This document shows, in pieces, positions 18,964 to 27,986 of a DNA stretch of 64,000 bases. Below the pieces are notes generated by a model, which had not been told where the DNA came from, ran no database searches, and saw only the letters and a program-made list of their open reading frames with translations. A program made the position numbers and the translations under genes. Source of the stretch: Sphingopyxis sp. JAI128 (GTDB lineage Bacteria > Pseudomonadota > Alphaproteobacteria > Sphingomonadales > Sphingomonadaceae); the NCBI RefSeq assembly GCF_014207235.1, contig NZ_JACHDA010000007.1, positions 1 to 64,000 of the forward strand, in the 5' to 3' direction. How positions within the stretch are numbered: position 1 is the first letter of the stretch; every line of letters begins with the position of its first letter.

Positions 18964-19137
18964 TTACTTGTCCCAGGGAGACTTGTCGGAGTCCGGTTCG
19001 GTTTCGCTGAAGCTGCCGCCTTCGGCGGCGCGGTCGGCCGCGACCATCACGCCCGCGCCCATCATGCTGCACCCGACAAAGCCGAGGATCGTCAGGCATC
19101 CGAGGCCCATCAGGATCGATTTCACCACTTCGGCCAT
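18964..19137 (-). CDS. Small single-span membrane protein, 57 residues
   Basis: An unlisted short gene. ATG at 19137 opens a 57-residue frame: a short N-terminus (MAEVVKSILMG), a hydrophobic span (LGCLTILGFVGCSMMGAGVMVA, with two cysteines) and an acidic tail ending SDKSPWDK. The codon choice is GC-rich like neighbours and the frame fills the gap between the SRAP-like gene and arfB. I do not know its function. A lipoprotein reading (GFVGC) is possible but the span looks transmembrane. Confidence 0.5.
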   Translation of the reverse strand: MAEVVKSILMGLGCLTILGFVGCSMMGAGVMVAADRAAEGGSFSETEPDSDKSPWDK

Positions 19138-19195
19138 CGCGCTGCTCCGTCGTTGTTCCGGCGGCAGGGATAAGAGGCGTGTGTGAAAATCGCGT

Positions 19196-19597
19196 TTACT
19201 GATCGGTCCTTACGCGGCCGCGGCCCGCCTTGATGCTGCTGCGCGCTTTCTTGCTATCGACGCGGCGGGCCTTGGCGGCCTTGCTCGGCTTGGTCTTGAT
19301 TCGCTTTTCGGGACGCACGAGCGCGGCATCGATCAGCTCGTTCAGCCGCGCGCGGGCGTCGGCGCGGTTCGCTTCCTGGGTGCGGAAGCTGCGCGCAAGG
19401 ATGACAAGCTCGCCCGCCGCGGTCATCCTGCTTCCCGCAAGCATCTTGAGGCGGCGATAGGCGTCGGGCGCGAGGCCGAGCGCGAACACATCGACGCGCA
19501 GCTGGCACGCGGTCGCGACTTTGTTGACGTTCTGGCCGCCCGGACCCGACCCGGCGAGAAACTTCTCGCTGATCGCGCTCTCGGGGATATCAGCCAC
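19196..19597 (-). CDS. arfB: Alternative ribosome-rescue factor (peptidyl-tRNA hydrolase ArfB)
   Basis: A 133-residue protein with the release-factor GGQ motif in GSGPGGQNVNK (residues 16-26) and a basic C-terminal tail (KRIKTKPSKAAKARR) that enters the mRNA channel in this family. It frees stalled ribosomes lacking a stop codon. Start is GTG 19597, overlapping the pseudouridine synthase stop, so translation is coupled. Confidence 0.87.
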   Translation of the reverse strand: MADIPESAISEKFLAGSGPGGQNVNKVATACQLRVDVFALGLAPDAYRRLKMLAGSRMTAAGELVILARSFRTQEANRADARARLNELIDAALVRPEKRIKTKPSKAAKARRVDSKKARSSIKAGRGRVRTDQ

Positions 19598-20273
19598 GCG
19601 TGGGCTCCGCTCCCTCCGGCGCGGCAAAGCCCAGCGCGACGAAGCGGTCGGGGAAGGGAGCCTCGGCAATTACTGGCGGCTTGACGTCACGTTTTACCAC
19701 CAGCCGTTCGGCGTGGAGCAGGGTGCGGGTTTTGGTGCCGCCGCGGCCATAGACGGGGTCGCCGACCAGCGGAAAGCCCAGCCCTTCGAGCGCGTGGACG
19801 CGCAGCTGGTGGGTGCGGCCGGTTTCGGGGCGAAAGCGCAGCAGGCTGCGGCCATCGACGACGCTCAGCTTTTCCCAATGCGAAATCGACGGTTTGCCTT
19901 TCGGGTCGCCGACCATCCGCCAGCCTTCCTCGGCGGTCGACACCTTGCTCAGAGGCAGGTTGATCGTGCCGCTGTCCGCATCGGGCACACCATCGACGAT
20001 CGCGAGATATTGTTTTTCCACTTCGCGATCCTCGAACGCGCGGGTGAAACGCCCATGCGCCTTGGGATTGCGCGCCAGCAGCAGGCAGCCCGAGGTGTCG
20101 CGGTCGAGCCGATGGACCGCGAGCGGCCAGCGCTTGAAGCCGAACCGCAGGCTGTCGAGATGGTTTTCGAGGCTGAGGCTGCCGTCGCGCGGCGCGTCGA
20201 CGGGAAGCCCCGCGGGCTTGTCGATGACGAGCGCCTCGCCGTCGAGGAAAAGGACATGATCTGAAAGGAGCAT
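19590..20273 (-). CDS. RluA-family pseudouridine synthase
   Basis: A 227-residue protein with the catalytic motif HRLDRDTSG (Asp57), followed by YLAIVDG and the C-terminal RPETGRTHQLRVH and LVGDPVYG. It changes uridines in rRNA or tRNA to pseudouridine. There is no S4 domain, unlike RluC/RluD. It overlaps arfB, which places two ribosome-related genes in one operon. Confidence 0.87.
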   Translation of the reverse strand: MLLSDHVLFLDGEALVIDKPAGLPVDAPRDGSLSLENHLDSLRFGFKRWPLAVHRLDRDTSGCLLLARNPKAHGRFTRAFEDREVEKQYLAIVDGVPDADSGTINLPLSKVSTAEEGWRMVGDPKGKPSISHWEKLSVVDGRSLLRFRPETGRTHQLRVHALEGLGFPLVGDPVYGRGGTKTRTLLHAERLVVKRDVKPPVIAEAPFPDRFVALGFAAPEGAEPTRG

Positions 20274-20416
20274 GGCGCGCTATAGGCGGGCCCGCGTTCA
20301 GTCGAAAGCGTAAACGTCGAACGTCGCGGAATCGGGGGTCGGCGATGCCTTGGCGGCTTAGGGGTGGTTAGCGGACATTCGTCTGTCGGTTTACGTTTGC
20401 GACCGCATCATCGATT

Positions 20417-20914
20417 TTAGCCATTTTTGACGTCGCAACGATAATCGTAGCGATTGGACAATTTATTGGTTGCGCCCTCATAATAGATAAACGCCGCTTT
20501 CTCATCCCAGTCGAGAATGCCGTTCTCATTTAGCGTGGCAATCCGCAGATCCTTCGTTTCGTTCGGGTAGCGAGCTCGATAGAGATGAAGCCCTCGCACT
20601 TTGTTCGTGGGCAACAGAAATACAGCACCCTCCAACCGTTGAGCGCCGCCTTCATACGTGGCTGTGCCGCTAGCATGCCAAAGTTCAGTCCCATCTTGTA
20701 AATATTTGCCAGTCAATCCTGCCTTAAAATCAACTTCCCTCGGTCTGTCCTTTGAATTTGGAATCGGGACCGAATGACCTTGTTGCAGCGCATTGAAAAC
20801 GCAATGTAATTGGGCAGTTTCTGAGGCTGGTGAGGGTGGAAAAAGGTATCTCCCTCCCCAAAAAATCAACACCACGATTGCACCTAAGATCACGTATCTT
20901 GACAGTGCTTTCAC
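20417..20914 (-). CDS. Hypothetical membrane-anchored protein, AT-rich
   Basis: A 165-residue protein with one N-terminal membrane segment (YVILGAIVVLIFWGG) and a soluble rest with two cysteines (HCVF and YRCDV). GC content is clearly below that of neighbouring genes. It is not recognised. Likely an accessory gene anchored in the inner membrane and facing the periplasm. Confidence 0.55.
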   Translation of the reverse strand: MKALSRYVILGAIVVLIFWGGRYLFPPSPASETAQLHCVFNALQQGHSVPIPNSKDRPREVDFKAGLTGKYLQDGTELWHASGTATYEGGAQRLEGAVFLLPTNKVRGLHLYRARYPNETKDLRIATLNENGILDWDEKAAFIYYEGATNKLSNRYDYRCDVKNG

Positions 20915-21155
20915 CCTATAATTCCTCGAAGCTATCGCGCAGATATTTTAAACGAGACAGAGATTCCCCGATGTCCTTATCATGGCGTTGGATTTGGATG
21001 TCCACTATTGGTCGCTAATTGACATCGCGCTACGCGCTCAGCGGCGGTTCGCCCCTGCAACCAACCCGGCGGGAACGGTCCACGCCGGGCTGGAGCCACG
21101 CGCCGTCACTCGCGAGCCATGCGAAAGGAAAGGGCTCGGGAGACGGCGCCTCGGT

Positions 21156-21752
21156 TCAGGCTGCCTGCTTCAGTTCGCCGATCGCGGCGGTTGCGCGATT
21201 GAGCGCTTCGCCGTCCATCATCTGCCGATCGGCGGCGATGATCGTGACGTCGGTGAGGCCGACGAACCCGAGGACATGACGCAGATAGCCGGTCGCGAAA
21301 TCATAATCGCTGCCGACCGGCACGCCGCCTGAGGCGACGACCAGATAGACCTTTTTGCCCTTCAGCAGGCCTTCGGGTCCGGTTTCGGTGTAGCGGAAGG
21401 TGCGGCGGGCGCGGGCGATCAGGTCGATCCAGGCCTTCAGCGAAGCGGGGATCGCGAAATTATAGACGGGCACGCCGATGACGATCATGTCGGCGGCTTC
21501 GAGTTCGGCGATCAGTTCGTCCGAGCCGGCGAGCAGCGCCTTTTGTTCGTCGCTGCGATCGGCTTCGTCGGTGAAATTGGCGCCGACCCAGCCTTCGGTG
21601 AGCAGCGCGGGCGGGGTGAGCGCGAGGTCGCGGTGCACGACATTGGCGCCATAGCCCTGCGAAATCAGCTGGTCGACAAGTTGGGCCGACAGCTGGCGCG
21701 TGGTCGAACCATCGTTGCGGGCGCTGGCATCGATACGAAGAATATTGGTCAT
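21156..21752 (-). CDS. azoR: FMN-dependent NADH-azoreductase
   Basis: A 198-residue flavodoxin-like protein. It has the AzoR opening ILRIDASARNDGSTTRQLS (phosphate-binding loop for FMN), VIGVPVYNFAIPASLKAWID and VVASGGVPVG. It reduces quinones and azo compounds with NADH. The start at ATG 21752 follows AAGGAG. It lies after the pirin gene, and both are divergent from a LysR regulator. Confidence 0.88.
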   Translation of the reverse strand: MTNILRIDASARNDGSTTRQLSAQLVDQLISQGYGANVVHRDLALTPPALLTEGWVGANFTDEADRSDEQKALLAGSDELIAELEAADMIVIGVPVYNFAIPASLKAWIDLIARARRTFRYTETGPEGLLKGKKVYLVVASGGVPVGSDYDFATGYLRHVLGFVGLTDVTIIAADRQMMDGEALNRATAAIGELKQAA

Positions 21753-21876
21753 GGCATTACTCCTTGGCTTTGACGGGAGGGGAGAGGCAGGGTGCCGCGA
21801 GCCATCCGTTTCCGGGGAGGCTCGCGGCGGGGTGGCCGCCGCCGGGGGAGGGGGAGGGCGGCGGCCCGGGGGCTGT

Positions 21877-22575
21877 TTAGAGGCTGTCCACGAGCACCAG
21901 TTCGGCATCGTCGATGGCCTCGACCTTGATCGTGCCGACATCGCGGAGCGCGATGCCGTCGCGAGGGTCGGCGTCCGCGCCATTGACCCGGATGCGTCCC
22001 TTGGCGGCGACGAGATAGGCGTGGCGTCCGCCTTCGAGGTCGTAGGAGACGCTCTCGCCGGCGTTTACCGTCGCCGCGGCGACGCGGGCGTTGGCGCGGA
22101 TCGGCAGTGCATCATCGTCGCCCTCGATCCCGCTTGCGAGCGTCACGAACTGGCCCGAGCGATCATTCTTGGGAAACTGGCGCGCGCCCCAGCCGGGATT
22201 GCCGCCGTCCCGGTCGGGCATGATCCAGATCTGGAACAGCGTCGTTTCCTCATCCTCGAGGTTGAACTCGCTGTGCGTGACGCCGGTGCCCGCGCTCATC
22301 ACCTGGACGTCGCCCGCTGCGGTGCGGCCGCTGTTGCCCATGCTGTCGCGGTGCGTGATCGCCCCGGTGCGGACATAGGTAATGATCTCCATGTCGCGGT
22401 GCGGGTGCGGCGGGAAACCCGACTGGGCGGCGATGGCGTCGTCGTTCCAGACGCGCAGCGCGCCCCAGCCCATCCGGTCGGGCTCGTAATAATTGGCGAA
22501 AGAAAAATGATGACGGGCGTCGAGCCAGCCATGGTCGGCGTGGCCCAGCGTGTCGAATTTGCGAATGTCGATCAT
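21877..22575 (-). CDS. Pirin family protein
   Basis: A 232-residue bicupin. The N-terminal cupin has the metal ligands FPPHPHRDMEIITYV and the second set in GVTHSEFN. Bacterial pirins are metal-binding proteins, some of which act as quercetinases. It starts at ATG 22575 and is followed by azoR. Both face the LysR gene at 22707, which probably controls them. Confidence 0.86.
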   Translation of the reverse strand: MIDIRKFDTLGHADHGWLDARHHFSFANYYEPDRMGWGALRVWNDDAIAAQSGFPPHPHRDMEIITYVRTGAITHRDSMGNSGRTAAGDVQVMSAGTGVTHSEFNLEDEETTLFQIWIMPDRDGGNPGWGARQFPKNDRSGQFVTLASGIEGDDDALPIRANARVAAATVNAGESVSYDLEGGRHAYLVAAKGRIRVNGADADPRDGIALRDVGTIKVEAIDDAELVLVDSL

Positions 22576-22706
22576 CGGCCTTGTCCTTTCTTTGGTAGCC
22601 GCCCTGAGCCTTGGAGCCTGGCGGCGTTCATCTGTTGAAGACAAAATAGGCGCTTGGATCGTTTCGAAAATAGCGTAGATGGAAAACCATCGTTTCCAAT
22701 CATGAG

Positions 22707-23660
22707 GTGTTCGTGGCGCTTCCCGATTATGAAGGCTGGGCCTGTTTCGTGGCCGTCGCCGATGGTGGCAGCTTTACCGCGGCGGCCGCCGCGCTCGGCC
22801 TGTCGAAGGCGAGCGTGTCGAAGGCGGTGACGCGGCTCGAGGCGTCGCTGGGTATCACGCTGCTGCACCGGAGCTCGCGCGTCGTCGCCGTGTCGACCGC
22901 GGGCGCGGGGCTGCTCGACGAGGCGCGGGCGATGGTCGCCGCGGCGACCGCGGCGACCGAGGCGGCGCGCGGCGACCGCGTCGACCTGGCGGGGCCGATC
23001 CGCCTCGCCGCGCCGATGAGCTTCGGGATCAAGGTGCTCGGCCCGCCCCTGGCAGCGTTCCTCGAACGGCATCCGGCGGTCGAGATCGAGGTGCTGCTGA
23101 GCGACGCGCGCAACGATCCGGTGGCCGAGGGGATCGACCTGACGCTGCGCATATCGCCGCTCGCCGATTCGAGCCTGCTCGCCCGCACGATCGCGCCGGT
23201 GACGGCGTCGGTGATCGCGAGCCCGGCCTATCTGGAGAAGCATGGAGAGCCGAAGCATCCGCTCGACCTCGCCGGCCACCGGCTGATCGGCTATGGTCAC
23301 CGCCAGCGCGCGATGCCCCTCCATTTCCATCGCAAGGACGAGGAGGCGACCGTGCTGCCCACGGGGCCGCTGTTCGCAAACAACGGCGATGTCATGGTTC
23401 CGTTGATCGTCGCCGGGGTCGGGATTGCGGTGCTGCCGGACTTCATCGCCGCCGAAGCGCTGGCCTCGGGCGCGGTCGTCCCGATCCTGACCGACTGGTC
23501 GCTGCCGCAGTCGCACCTCCACTTGCTGTCGCCGCCGTCGCGGCTGCGTCCGGCGCGCGTCCGCGCGCTGTCGGACCATCTGGTCGATACGCTGAAAACG
23601 TCCTGTACCGGGGCACACGACCGATATCTGGCGCTTCACCATGATCCCAAAATGCCCTGA
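22707..23660 (+). CDS. LysR-family transcriptional regulator
   Basis: A 317-residue protein. The N-terminal winged helix (FVAVADGGSFTAAAAALGLSKASVSKAVTRLEASLGITLLHR) is followed by the effector domain. The start is GTG at 22707 or 22713. Divergent from pirin and azoR with 131 bases between, the standard place for LysR control of quinone-stress genes. The target is inference. Confidence 0.87.
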   Translation: MFVALPDYEGWACFVAVADGGSFTAAAAALGLSKASVSKAVTRLEASLGITLLHRSSRVVAVSTAGAGLLDEARAMVAAATAATEAARGDRVDLAGPIRLAAPMSFGIKVLGPPLAAFLERHPAVEIEVLLSDARNDPVAEGIDLTLRISPLADSSLLARTIAPVTASVIASPAYLEKHGEPKHPLDLAGHRLIGYGHRQRAMPLHFHRKDEEATVLPTGPLFANNGDVMVPLIVAGVGIAVLPDFIAAEALASGAVVPILTDWSLPQSHLHLLSPPSRLRPARVRALSDHLVDTLKTSCTGAHDRYLALHHDPKMP

Positions 23661-23702
23661 CCGACTGTTGCAAATAGAGCGCGACTCGCGGACTTCTGCG
23701 GG

Positions 23703-23717
23703 TTAAATCAAAATTAA
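23703..23717. promoter_or_regulatory. CtrA box TTAA-N7-TTAA
   Basis: A perfect TTAA at 23703-23706, seven bases, then TTAA at 23714-23717. This is the established CtrA recognition sequence. It is 127 bases upstream of the ctrA start, which fits autoregulation of ctrA, as known in Caulobacter. The binding itself is not shown here. Confidence 0.75.
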
Positions 23718-23844
23718 CCTTTTCCCTTCATTAGTTTCGTGGTTAATGTTCCGGCAGTCCTGCAACGGGGGTTGATCGGTGACATCCCTGATAGTCATGC
23801 GATCGGTTCGCGGGATTATCGTGGGAACAATCAAGGGGTGCCCA

Positions 23845-24552
23845 ATGCGCGTACTGCTGATCGAGGACGAGCCGACGACCGCGAAAGCGATCGACACGAT
23901 GCTCACGACCGAAGGCTTCAACGTCTATACCACCGATCTGGGTGAGGAAGGCTTGGACCTGGGTAAGCTCTATGATTACGACATCATCCTGCTCGACCTG
24001 AACCTGCCCGACATGCACGGCTATGACGTGTTGAAAAAGCTCCGCACCGCCAAGGTGCAGACGCCGGTGCTGATCCTGTCGGGCGTTTCGGAAATGGATT
24101 CGAAGGTGCGCTCGTTCGGCTTTGGCGCCGACGATTATGTCACCAAGCCGTTCCACCGCGACGAACTGGTCGCCCGCATCCACGCGGTCGTCCGCCGCTC
24201 GAAAGGCCACAGCCAGAGCGTGATCAAGACGGGCAAGCTGGCGGTCAACCTCGACACCAAGACGGTCGAGGTCGATACCACGCGCGTACATCTGACCGGC
24301 AAGGAATATCAGATGCTCGAGCTGCTGAGCCTCCGCAAGGGCACGACGCTGACCAAGGAAATGTTCCTCAACCACCTTTACGGCGGGATGGACGAGCCCG
24401 AACTGAAGATCATCGACGTCTTCATCTGCAAGCTGCGCAAGAAACTCGCGCTGGCTTGCGGCGGCGAAAATTATATCGAAACGGTCTGGGGCCGCGGTTA
24501 CGTCCTTCGCGATATCGACGACGAAGGCAATGAGGTGCGCCGCGTCGCCTGA
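23845..24552 (+). CDS. ctrA: Cell cycle response regulator CtrA
   Basis: A 235-residue OmpR-class response regulator. The receiver opens [20 protein letters not shown] and has the phospho-acceptor Asp in [12 protein letters not shown] (about residue 51), Thr in LILSG and Lys in DDYVTKPF. The C-terminal winged helix has [17 protein letters not shown] and the recognition segment [22 protein letters not shown], which is characteristic of CtrA. I chose the ATG at 23845. A CtrA box lies upstream. CtrA affects motility, division and, in Rhodobacter and Caulobacter relatives, GTA expression. Confidence 0.92.
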   Translation: MRVLLIEDEPTTAKAIDTMLTTEGFNVYTTDLGEEGLDLGKLYDYDIILLDLNLPDMHGYDVLKKLRTAKVQTPVLILSGVSEMDSKVRSFGFGADDYVTKPFHRDELVARIHAVVRRSKGHSQSVIKTGKLAVNLDTKTVEVDTTRVHLTGKEYQMLELLSLRKGTTLTKEMFLNHLYGGMDEPELKIIDVFICKLRKKLALACGGENYIETVWGRGYVLRDIDDEGNEVRRVA

Positions 24553-24586
24553 CGCGGAACATTTCACATAAGCTTACCGAGGGAAG

Positions 24587-24617
24587 CCGGCGCGGAGCGA
24601 TCCGCGCCGGTTTTCCT
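24587..24617 (+). terminator. Rho-independent terminator after ctrA
   Basis: A 10-bp perfect stem CCGGCGCGGA / TCCGCGCCGG with a GCGA loop, followed by TTTTCCTTT. It is 35 bases after the ctrA stop. Confidence 0.8.
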
Positions 24618-24635
24618 TTGCGGGCCGTTGGTGTG

Positions 24636-25091
24636 CTACTGCGTCTTGTCGCGCCAGACGCTACGCCCGAAATGCGCGGGCTGTGCCGCGCCGAGGACAA
24701 GGCCCGGCCGACGCGCCGCGGCGGTCGGGGGCGGAATGATTTCGAATCCCGAAGCGACGGCATGCGATGCGGGCACGGCGCCGCCGTGCGCGGCGCGCAG
24801 CAGGCTGGTGTCGATCACGCGGTCGGTCTCGATCCCGAATTTCTTGTCGACGACCCAACGCACCGTGCCGAGCATCGGGTCGTGACCGGGCAGGAACAGG
24901 GTGATCCGTTCGCCGATATGCAAGAACGCGGGTCCCTGGCCGCCGATGCCGGTTTCGGAGACGTTGCGGATCGTGATGTCGAATTGCCCAAGTCGCGAGC
25001 AGGCGAGCGCCGCCTTCACCAGCCGCGACTGGCGCGGCTGACGCTTGTCGGAAGGGGGGGGAGAGGCCTGGGAAGCCTCGGGATTCGACAT
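24636..25091 (-). CDS. PilZ domain protein
   Basis: A 151-residue protein with KRQPRQSRLVKAALACSRLGQFDITIRNVSETGIGGQGP, a PilZ-like N-x-S-x-x-G core. It starts at ATG 25091. The arginines ahead of it are a plausible cyclic di-GMP site. A second PilZ protein is at 17910. Confidence 0.7.
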   Translation of the reverse strand: MSNPEASQASPPPSDKRQPRQSRLVKAALACSRLGQFDITIRNVSETGIGGQGPAFLHIGERITLFLPGHDPMLGTVRWVVDKKFGIETDRVIDTSLLRAAHGGAVPASHAVASGFEIIPPPTAAARRPGLVLGAAQPAHFGRSVWRDKTQ

Positions 25092-25242
25092 GCGCGACTC
25101 ATCTCTGTCGCCCGACCCCCACGTCGACCGATTATTATGGTCCCGGTCCAACCGTAACCGGAGAAGGTAAATTTTCGTTATAAACGTTCGGTGACGATTG
25201 GGGCGCGGCGCGCTTTTGCGGCGCTGCCGCAATGCCGCCAGC

Positions 25243-25731
25243 CTATCCCGCGAGCGCGCTCGCGATCCGCGCGACGAGCGCCTCGGCGCCTGCCTGGTCG
25301 GCGGCGGTGAAGCGCGCGGGGCGCGGGCTGTCGAGGTCGAGCACGCCGACCAGCCGGTCGTCGGCGATCACCGGTACCACCAGTTCGCTGCGGCTGTCGG
25401 CGTCGCATGCGATATGCCCCGGAAAGGCGTGGACATCGTCGACGCGCTGGGTCGCGCGCAGCCGCGCGGCGGCGCCGCACACCCCTTTTTCGAGCGGGAT
25501 GCGGATGCACGCCGCCTTGCCCTGAAACGGGCCCAGCACCAGTTCCGCCCCGTCGAACCGATAGAATCCCGCCCAGTTGAGGTCGGGGATTGCCTGCCAG
25601 ACCAGCGCCGCGACATTCGCCATATTGGCGATGCCATCGGGCTCGCCCGCGACGAGCGCCGCCGCGGCGTCGCCCGCCTCGGCCCATAGTTCCGCGGGGT
25701 CGGTCGCGGCGAAGGAGAGGGCATAGCTCAT
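25243..25731 (-). CDS. GAF-type free methionine-(R)-sulfoxide reductase
   Basis: A 162-residue GAF domain protein. The cysteines in ACIRIPLEKGVCG and HIACDADSRSELVVPV match the three-Cys site of fRMsr (YebR/MsrC). It reduces free methionine-R-sulfoxide. It starts at ATG 25731, the base where the peptidase gene behind it stops, so the two genes share an operon. Confidence 0.85.
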   Translation of the reverse strand: MSYALSFAATDPAELWAEAGDAAAALVAGEPDGIANMANVAALVWQAIPDLNWAGFYRFDGAELVLGPFQGKAACIRIPLEKGVCGAAARLRATQRVDDVHAFPGHIACDADSRSELVVPVIADDRLVGVLDLDSPRPARFTAADQAGAEALVARIASALAG

Positions 25732-27887
25732 TATTCGACGACCAGCCCGGTCCATTTGGCCGCAAACGCATATTTGTCGGCGGCCTCCGCGATGATCTTG
25801 TCGGTCGGCTTGCCGCTGCCGTGGCCGGCCCGCGTTTCGACGCGGATCAAATGCGGCTTGTCGCCCGCCTTCGCATGCTGGAGCGCGGCGGTATATTTGA
25901 AGCTGTGCCCCGGCACGACGCGGTCGTCGGTGTCGGCGGTGGTCACCAGCACCGCGGGATAGGCCGTGCCGTCCTTGATATTATGATAGGGCGAATAGGC
26001 GAGCAGGTTCTTGAAATCGGCTTCCTTCGACGGATAGCCATAATCGTCGACCCAATAGCGGCCCGCGGTGAAGCGGTCGAAGCGCAGCATGTCCATCACG
26101 CCAACCGCGGGCAGCGCCGCGGCGAACAGGTCGGGGCGCTGGTTGGTCACCGCGCCGACGAGCAGGCCGCCGTTCGACCCGCCCTCGATCGCGATCTGTC
26201 CCTTGCCCGCGATCCCCTCGGCGATCAGATATTCGCCCGCGGCGATGAAATCGTCGAAAACATTCTGCTTCTTGTCGAGCCGGCCCGCATCGTGCCACGC
26301 CTTGCCATATTCGCCGCCGCCGCGCAGATTCGCGATGGCGAGTACGCCGCCCTTGTCGACCCAGGCGAGCCGCGTGGGGGAGAAGCCCGGGGTCATCGAC
26401 ACGTTGAAGCCGCCATAGCCATAGAGCAGCGTCGGCGATCCCTTGCTGCGGTCGAGCCCCTTTTTCATCACGACGAACATCGGTACCTGGGTGCCGTCCT
26501 TCGATTTGTAGAATCGCTGCTCGACGCTGAAGTCATCGGGTTTGAAGGTCAGCTTGGGCTCGGCGAAAATCTCGCTCTTGCCCGTCGCGGTGTCGAAGCG
26601 GTAGATCGTCGTCGGCCGCGCGTAGCTGGAGAAGGCATAGAAGGTTTCGGGATCGCTCGACTTGCCGCCGAAGCCCGAGGCCGAACCGATGTCGGAGAGG
26701 TTGATCTTCGCCACCGGCTTGCCGTCGAGCGCGACCATGCGCGCCTCCGACTTGGCATCGCCGAGGTAGGAAAGGATGATGCGGTCGCCGACGCGCGACG
26801 CCCCGACCAGCGTGTCGGCGTTTTCTGCGACCAGCTGGGTCAGCTCGGCCGGATTCTTGATATCCATCGACACCAGCCGCTGGCGCGGCGCCCTCTTGTT
26901 GGTGAGGAAGGTGAATCGCGTGCCCGCGTTGGTCACATATTCCCAATTATTCGCGAAATCGTCGACCAGCGTGATCGGCTTTCCGGCACGCTTGCCAAGT
27001 GGATAGAGGGTGAGGCCATAGCGTTCGTCGGTGCCTTCGGAGCCGACAACGAGCAGATATTCGCCATCGTCGGTGACCACCGCGCTGTTGTTGAGCTTGG
27101 GTTTGTCGGGGGTGGCGTGGATCAGCACGTCTTCGCTCTGCGGCGTGCCGAGCTTGTGGAAATAGACGCTGTGATTTTCGTTGAGCGACTGGAAGGCTTC
27201 GCCCTCCTTTGGCTCGGGGAAGCGCGAATAATAGAAGCCGCTGCCGTCCTTCGCCCAGTCGAGCGCCGAGAATTTGACCCAGCGGATCATGTCGGGCAGG
27301 TCGCTTCCGGTCGCGACGTCCATCACACGCACGACGCGCCAGTCGGTGCCGCCGTCCTGCACCGAATAGAGGAGATATTTGCCGTCCTCCGACGGGGTCC
27401 ATTCGGCGAGGGCGGTGGCACCGTCCTTGGCCCACAGATTCGGGTCGATGAGGATGCGCCCCTCGCCCTTCAGCCCTTCGCGGACATAAAGCACCGACTG
27501 CGGCTGCAGCCCGTCGTTGCGGCTGTAGAAATAGCGGTTGCCTGCCTTGGTCGGCAGGCCGAAGCGTTCATAATTGTAAAGCTCGGTCATCCGCGCCTTG
27601 AACGCGTCGCGACCGGGCAGCGTGTCGAGATAGGCGTCGGTGACCTTGTTCTGCGCCGCGACCCAGTCGGCGACCTTCGGATTGACGCGGACGTCGTCCT
27701 CGAGCCAGCGATAGGGATCGGCGACGTCGACGCCGAACTGCGGATCGACCGTATCGCCGCGCGGCGAGTCGGGATAGGCGATCGCAGGCGAGGTCGCCGA
27801 TGCAGCGGCTTCAGCCGCCTGCGCAGCCGCCGGAGTCATGAAAAGGGCGACCAGCGCAAGCGGCGCGGACAGGGCTTTACGGGACAT
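25731..27887 (-). CDS. Exported prolyl oligopeptidase (S9A)
   Basis: A 718-residue precursor with a signal peptide (LALVALFMTPAAAQA). An N-terminal seven-bladed propeller (ADPYRWLEDD then blades) precedes the alpha/beta hydrolase domain. The catalytic Ser is in EGGSNGGLL (about 545-553) and the His in TRAGHGSGKP. It cuts after proline in short peptides in the periplasm. Start ATG 27887. Confidence 0.88.
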   Translation of the reverse strand: MSRKALSAPLALVALFMTPAAAQAAEAAASATSPAIAYPDSPRGDTVDPQFGVDVADPYRWLEDDVRVNPKVADWVAAQNKVTDAYLDTLPGRDAFKARMTELYNYERFGLPTKAGNRYFYSRNDGLQPQSVLYVREGLKGEGRILIDPNLWAKDGATALAEWTPSEDGKYLLYSVQDGGTDWRVVRVMDVATGSDLPDMIRWVKFSALDWAKDGSGFYYSRFPEPKEGEAFQSLNENHSVYFHKLGTPQSEDVLIHATPDKPKLNNSAVVTDDGEYLLVVGSEGTDERYGLTLYPLGKRAGKPITLVDDFANNWEYVTNAGTRFTFLTNKRAPRQRLVSMDIKNPAELTQLVAENADTLVGASRVGDRIILSYLGDAKSEARMVALDGKPVAKINLSDIGSASGFGGKSSDPETFYAFSSYARPTTIYRFDTATGKSEIFAEPKLTFKPDDFSVEQRFYKSKDGTQVPMFVVMKKGLDRSKGSPTLLYGYGGFNVSMTPGFSPTRLAWVDKGGVLAIANLRGGGEYGKAWHDAGRLDKKQNVFDDFIAAGEYLIAEGIAGKGQIAIEGGSNGGLLVGAVTNQRPDLFAAALPAVGVMDMLRFDRFTAGRYWVDDYGYPSKEADFKNLLAYSPYHNIKDGTAYPAVLVTTADTDDRVVPGHSFKYTAALQHAKAGDKPHLIRVETRAGHGSGKPTDKIIAEAADKYAFAAKWTGLVVE

Positions 27888-27986
27888 GGCAAGGCGATCC
27901 TCATGTGTCTGCGGAGAAATTATCGTGCGCCGATATGTAAGCATCGGCATGCGGCGGGCAAGGGGATTCGAGCCACCCCACCCGGC

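Noticed and set aside
20915..21155. Regulatory RNA or small gene upstream of the hypothetical gene
   Set aside because: Only weak inverted repeats and no start signals; nothing that can be supported.
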